64,000 bases of DNA from Micromonospora echinospora (lineage in GTDB: Bacteria; Actinomycetota; Actinomycetes; Mycobacteriales; Micromonosporaceae): assembly GCF_014203425.1 (NCBI RefSeq), contig NZ_JACHJC010000001.1, positions 5,110,001-5,174,000 on the forward strand. The letters run 5' to 3'. The notes under the pieces are model-generated. The model searched no databases. It worked only from the letters and a program-made list of their open reading frames with translations, and was not told the origin of the DNA. Position numbers and translations under genes: made by a program. Below are positions 60,801-64,000 of this stretch, in pieces. Every line of letters begins with the position of its first letter. The first letter of the stretch is position 1.

Positions 60801-63800
60801 AACGTCAGCGACTCGACGGTGGCGACCGGCTGGCCGGCGGTGTCGGCGAGCGTGACCGCGACGGTGTCCGGGCCGAGCGGGCGCAGCCGCGCCCGCAGCC
60901 GGGTGGCGCCGTGGGCGTGCAGGGCGACCGAGCGGAAGGCGAACGGCATCCAGCCCGCCCCCGAGGTGTCCGCCGCGTCGCCGAGCAGGGCGGTGACCCC
61001 GCTGGCCTGGAGGGCCGCGTCGAACAGGGCCGGGTGCAGCCCGAAGCGGGACGCGTCGGCGCTCGCCTCCTCGGGCAGGGCCACCTCGGCGTAGACCTCG
61101 CCGTCGCCGCGCCACACCCGGCGCAGCCCCCGGAAGGAGGGGCCGTAGCCGAGGCCGCCCTCGGCCGTCTGCGCGTACCAGGCGTCCAGGTCGGCGTCGA
61201 CCTCGACGGCGTCGGCCGGCGGCCACTGCCCCGGTACGGCGGTCGGGGCGGGCAGCTGCGGCAGCAGGAGTCCCTCGGCGTGCCGGGTCCACTCGGCGTC
61301 GGCGTCCTCTTCGGGGCGGGAGTGCACGGTGACGCTCCGCTCGCCGGTGTCGGCGGGCGGGCCCACTCGTACCTGCACCTGCACCGCGCCGGTCGCGGGG
61401 AGCACCAGCGGGTTGATCAGCGTGAGGTCGCCCACCTGGCCGGCGTCGACCTCGTCGCCGGCCCGGACCACCATGTCGACGACGCCGGTGCCCGGGACGA
61501 TCACCGCCCCGCCGACGGCGTGGTCGGCCAGCCACGGGTGGGTACGCACCGACAGCCGCCCGGTCAGCACCACCGTCCGGTCGTCTGCGACGGGTACGGC
61601 CGCGCTGAGCAGCGGGTGGCCGGTGTCCTGGAGGCCGGCCGAGCCGACGTCGCGTACGCGGTGCGCGGGCGCGTCCAGCCAGTAGCGTCCCCGTTCGAAG
61701 GCGTAGGTGGGCAGTGCCACCACGTCGGTCTCGGCGAGGACGGCCGTCAGGTCGACGGGCAGGCCGATCGTGTGGGCGGTCGCGAGGTTCATCAGCAACC
61801 GCGTCGGATCGTCGTCACCACGACGCAAGCTGCCCAACGTATGCCCGCTCGCGCCGACGTCATCCAGGATCGCCGTCACCGGCATCGTCAACACCGGATG
61901 CGGGGAGATCTCCACGAACATGGTGTGACCCGCCTCGACCGCCACCCGCACAGCGGCGTCGAACCGCACCGTCTGCCGCAAGTTGTCGTACCAGTAACCG
62001 GCGTCCATCGACGCCGGATCAACCCAGTCACCGGTCAACGTCGACACCATCCGGACATGGCCGGGCCGCGGAGTCACGTCGGCCAGATCGGCGCGCAACC
62101 GCTCAGCGACCTCCTGCACCGCCTCCGAATGCGACGCGTAGTCCACCGGAATCAACCGCGCCCGCACCCCGTCGACCTGGCAGGCCGCCACCAGGTCGGC
62201 AACCGGCTGCGGCGGACCCGACACCACCACAGTCGACGGACCGTTCACCGCCGCGACGCCCACCCCGGGGAAGCCCGGCAGCCGCCCCGCGACCGCCTCA
62301 GCAGACAAGTCGACCGACGCCATCGTGCCAGTGCCCCGCAGCACCGTCAGCGCCCGGGAGCGCAACGCCACAACCCTCGCCGCATCCTCCAACGACAAAA
62401 TCCCGGCCACGCACGCCGCACCGATCTCACCCTGCGAGTGACCGATCACCGCCACCGGCACCACACCCGCGTGCTGCCACACGGCGGCGAGGGCGACCCC
62501 GACGGCCCACAGCACCGGCTGCACGACCTCCACCCGCTCCAGCCACGACTCGTCCTCACCGGTCAACACCGACACCAGATCCACGTCCAGATACGGCGCC
62601 AACGCCCGCTGACACTCCGCCAACCGCGCGTCGAACACCGGCACACGACCCACCAGACCCGCCGCCATCCGCGCCGACTGCGCACCCTGACCCGGAAACA
62701 CGAACACCGCGCCCGCACCATGGGACATGGCGGTGCCGGCGACGACGTTCCCAGCCGGCGACCCCGACGCCAGAGCGTCCAGCCCCGCCAGCAACTCCTC
62801 CACGCCCGACCCGACCACAGCCGCCCGCTGGTCGAACACCGACCTCGTGACGGCGAGAGACCAGCCCACCGCCCCCGCGTCCACCACGGCTCCGGCGGCC
62901 CGCCGGAGGTGGCCGGCGCCGCCGTCGCCGCGCTCGCGCAGGAAGTCCGCGAGCCGGGCCGCCTGCCCCGCGAGCGCACTCTTCGACCGTGCCGACACCG
63001 GCCACACCACGACATCCGAGGCAACCAGGCCCGGGCCGTGCCCGACCGGAGCGGCGGCGTCGACCGGCTCGTCGGCCTGCTCGATGATCACGTGCGCGTT
63101 CGTGCCGGACATGCCGAACGACGACACCGCCGCCCGGCGCGGCCGGTCCACCACCGGCCACGGCCGCGACTGCGTCGCCAGTTCGACCGCGCCGGAGGTC
63201 CAGTCGATGTGCGGAGACGGCTCGTCCACGTGCAGCGTCGCCGGTACCACGCCCTCCCGCATCGCCAGCACCATCTTGATCACACCGGCGACGCCCGAGG
63301 CGGCCTGCGTGTGGCCGATGTTGGACTTGATCGAGCCGAGCAGCAGCGGCTCGCCGCCCTCGCGGCCCTGGCCGTAGGTCGCCAGCAGGGCCTGCGCCTC
63401 GATCGGGTCGCCGAGCGTCGTGCCCGTGCCGTGCGCCTCGACCACGTCGACATCCGCGCTGCCCAGCCGGGCGCCCGCGAGGGCCTGCCGGATCACCCGC
63501 TGCTGCGACGGGCCGTTCGGGGCGGTCAGCCCGTTCGAGGCGCCGTCCTGGTTGACCGCCGACCCACGCACCACCGCCAGGACCCGGTGCCCGTTGCGCC
63601 GCGCGTCCGACAGCCGCTCCACCAGCAGCACGCCCACACCCTCGCCCCAGCCCGTCCCGTCCGCAGCCGCCGCGAACGCCTTGCACCGGCCGTCGGCCGC
63701 CAGGCCCCGCTGCCGGGAGAACTCGAAGAAGGTGCCGGGGGTGGCCATGACCGTGACGCCGCCGGCGAGGGCCAGGTCGCACTCGCCACGCCGTAGCGAC

Positions 63801-64000
63801 TGCACCGCCAGGTGCAACGCCACAAGCGACGACGAACACGCCGTGTCCACCGACACCGCCGGCCCCTCCAACCCCAACGCGTACGCCACCCGGCCCGACA
63901 CCACACTGGCGGCGTTGCCCGTGGCCCCGAACCCTTCGGCCTGCTCCCCCGCAGCCATCAGCAGGGCCCCATAGTCCTGACCATTCGTGCCCACGAACAC
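57866..64000 (-). CDS. Type I PKS, last module of an incomplete gene: KS(partial)-AT-DH-ER-KR-ACP
   Basis: The gene enters from beyond the right edge; 2044 residues are visible. The KS is cut inside its N-terminal third but shows DTACSSSL and [14 protein letters not shown] (GHSQGE, YASH, about nt 62700-61860) predicts methylmalonyl-CoA. DH (about 61620-60760) has [10 protein letters not shown] and [11 protein letters not shown] (about 60115-59190) has the NADPH loop [13 protein letters not shown] and GMVP, with Val at what I take to be the position used to predict methyl stereochemistry. KR (about 59165-58500) has LDD and [12 protein letters not shown] lies near 58230 (GFDSL). The C-terminal docking tail ([14 protein letters not shown]) suits the N terminus of the next protein. 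The module performs full reduction to a methylene. Earlier modules of this protein, and the loading module, are outside the window. Confidence 0.95.
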   Translation of the reverse strand: MFVGTNGQDYGALLMAAGEQAEGFGATGNAASVVSGRVAYALGLEGPAVSVDTACSSSLVALHLAVQSLRRGECDLALAGGVTVMATPGTFFEFSRQRGLAADGRCKAFAAAADGTGWGEGVGVLLVERLSDARRNGHRVLAVVRGSAVNQDGASNGLTAPNGPSQQRVIRQALAGARLGSADVDVVEAHGTGTTLGDPIEAQALLATYGQGREGGEPLLLGSIKSNIGHTQAASGVAGVIKMVLAMREGVVPATLHVDEPSPHIDWTSGAVELATQSRPWPVVDRPRRAAVSSFGMSGTNAHVIIEQADEPVDAAAPVGHGPGLVASDVVVWPVSARSKSALAGQAARLADFLRERGDGGAGHLRRAAGAVVDAGAVGWSLAVTRSVFDQRAAVVGSGVEELLAGLDALASGSPAGNVVAGTAMSHGAGAVFVFPGQGAQSARMAAGLVGRVPVFDARLAECQRALAPYLDVDLVSVLTGEDESWLERVEVVQPVLWAVGVALAAVWQHAGVVPVAVIGHSQGEIGAACVAGILSLEDAARVVALRSRALTVLRGTGTMASVDLSAEAVAGRLPGFPGVGVAAVNGPSTVVVSGPPQPVADLVAACQVDGVRARLIPVDYASHSEAVQEVAERLRADLADVTPRPGHVRMVSTLTGDWVDPASMDAGYWYDNLRQTVRFDAAVRVAVEAGHTMFVEISPHPVLTMPVTAILDDVGASGHTLGSLRRGDDDPTRLLMNLATAHTIGLPVDLTAVLAETDVVALPTYAFERGRYWLDAPAHRVRDVGSAGLQDTGHPLLSAAVPVADDRTVVLTGRLSVRTHPWLADHAVGGAVIVPGTGVVDMVVRAGDEVDAGQVGDLTLINPLVLPATGAVQVQVRVGPPADTGERSVTVHSRPEEDADAEWTRHAEGLLLPQLPAPTAVPGQWPPADAVEVDADLDAWYAQTAEGGLGYGPSFRGLRRVWRGDGEVYAEVALPEEASADASRFGLHPALFDAALQASGVTALLGDAADTSGAGWMPFAFRSVALHAHGATRLRARLRPLGPDTVAVTLADTAGQPVATVESLTFRPVAAGRADEAAALRRTSVFHLDWTPLTDTGAAAGEARWALLGDDTLGLAGALAAAGHPVRSYADLAALVAEIGESGDVPDVVLDLRSGAESDPQRAGEAAHDAARDALALVRQWLGEPRLERSRLVLHTRGAVGAAPGEAPCDLAQASLWGLVRSAQSEHPGRFTLLDTDDAAASLAAVPAAVASGEPQLALRDGAPLVPRLARARDAGVLPLPADEVPWRLDVTEKGTLENLALLPGPEAGGELPAGHVLVGMRASGLNFRDVVLALGMVPDQEVLGNEGAGVVLGVGPGVADLAPGDRVMGIFSGSFASAAVTDRRLVTRIPDGWSYTDAAAVPVVFLTAWYGLVELARLRAGESVLVHAAAGGVGMAAVQIARHLGAEVYGTAGPGKWPALRDTGFDDAHLASSRSLDFADEFAHRTGGRGVDVVLNALRGEYVDASLRLLADGGRFVEMGKTDKRDPRRVAADHPGVSYQVFDLIEAGPEKIGAMLGELMALFAAGALRPLPRRTWDVRRAPEAFRFLSQARHVGKLALSIPQAPRLDGTVLVSGATGTLGALLCRHLVTAHGARQLLLVSRRGPDAEGADELLADLKALGADVSIVAADLADPDAVADVLSMVDRRHPLRAVVHAAGVLDDATVESLTPDRLAAVLRPKVDVAWNLHRATLGHDLSAFVLFSAAAGVFGGPGQGNYAAGNAFLDALAEHRRALGLPAVALAWGRWAQASGMTGHLDSADIRRLDRGGMAALSDAEGLALFDALWRSERATLMPAKIVTGVAAPGSPVHPLLTNLVRAAGRRAAAGEAADGQAYAETLRALPDDKRVRALRDLVLAHVAVVLGHGDPVGIEPTRAFRELGFDSLTAVELRNRLGAATGLRLPATLVFDNPTPEALAVHLAGQFAPVSPAGEPSAAGRELDRLEAALVGLDPADDEFRRITDRLHGLLGRLTERQADADGDDDLESATAENIFDLIDRELETS
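61707..61980 (-). repeat. Third near-identical AT-coding tract (module A)
   Basis: The tract matches the first 274 bp of the C2/B3 tracts with two differences noticed. Beyond 61980 the sequence diverges. Confidence 0.75.
62499..62801 (-). repeat. AT-coding tract of module A, identical to one in module C2
   Basis: This is the partner of 36411-36713. Just outside it on both sides, module A instead matches module B3, giving a mosaic. Confidence 0.8.

Noticed and set aside
57866..64000. Interpretation of the rightmost KS as a loading (KSQ) domain
   Set aside because: Its active site reads DTACSSSL with cysteine, so it is an extending KS; the loading module must be beyond the window.

Overview
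This window is the left-hand part of a large modular (type I, cis-AT) polyketide synthase (PKS) gene cluster. The DNA is very GC-rich, uses GTG starts often and keeps Shine-Dalgarno-led genes tightly packed, which points to a filamentous actinomycete. Micromonosporaceae or a relative is a guess from overall style only. No rRNA, tRNA, insertion sequence, integrase or CRISPR array was seen.

Layout. Positions 1-3068 hold supply and activation genes: the C-terminal end of a MatB-type malonyl/methylmalonyl-CoA ligase (+), an Sfp-type phosphopantetheinyl transferase (-), a cold-shock-domain protein (+), and a second MatB-like protein whose catalytic motifs are eroded (-). Positions 3069-4349 are a long, relatively AT-rich gap with operator-like repeats. 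Positions 4350-10538 hold two tandem LAL-type (LuxR family, MalT-like) activators on the + strand. Two strong hairpins at 10543-10627 separate them from a convergent DrrAB-like ABC exporter (10648-12536, -). From 12624 to the right edge there are six PKS genes, all on the - strand, with gaps of only 25-47 nt, so they probably form one operon that enters from beyond position 64000.

Assembly line. Read 5' to 3' (right to left), the modules are: A: KS(partial)-AT(methylmalonyl)-DH-ER-KR-ACP; B1: KS-AT(malonyl)-KR-ACP; B2 and B3: KS-AT(methylmalonyl)-KR-ACP; C1: KS-AT(malonyl)-DH-KR-ACP; C2: KS-AT(methylmalonyl)-DH-KR-ACP; D: KS-AT(methylmalonyl)-KR-ACP; E1: KS-AT(methylmalonyl)-KR-ACP; E2: KS-AT(malonyl)-KR(A-type)-ACP; F: KS-AT(malonyl)-KR(dead)-ACP-TE. 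That is ten extension modules, six methylmalonyl and four malonyl. If colinear, the carboxyl end of the product is an alternating hydroxyl/methyl chain carrying a methyl-substituted conjugated diene and ending as a beta-keto acyl chain released by the thioesterase. The loading module and any earlier modules lie outside the window, as do any tailoring genes, so the product is not named here.

How it works together. MatB can make extender units, the phosphopantetheinyl transferase primes the ACPs, the PKS builds the chain, the ABC pair probably exports the product or gives self-resistance, and the two LAL proteins probably switch the cluster on. The most notable observations are the terminal ketoreductase with all key residues lost, the eroded MatB paralogue, mosaic near-identical AT-coding tracts that suggest gene conversion, and a CCCCT-box motif recurring in the gaps in front of the accessory genes.
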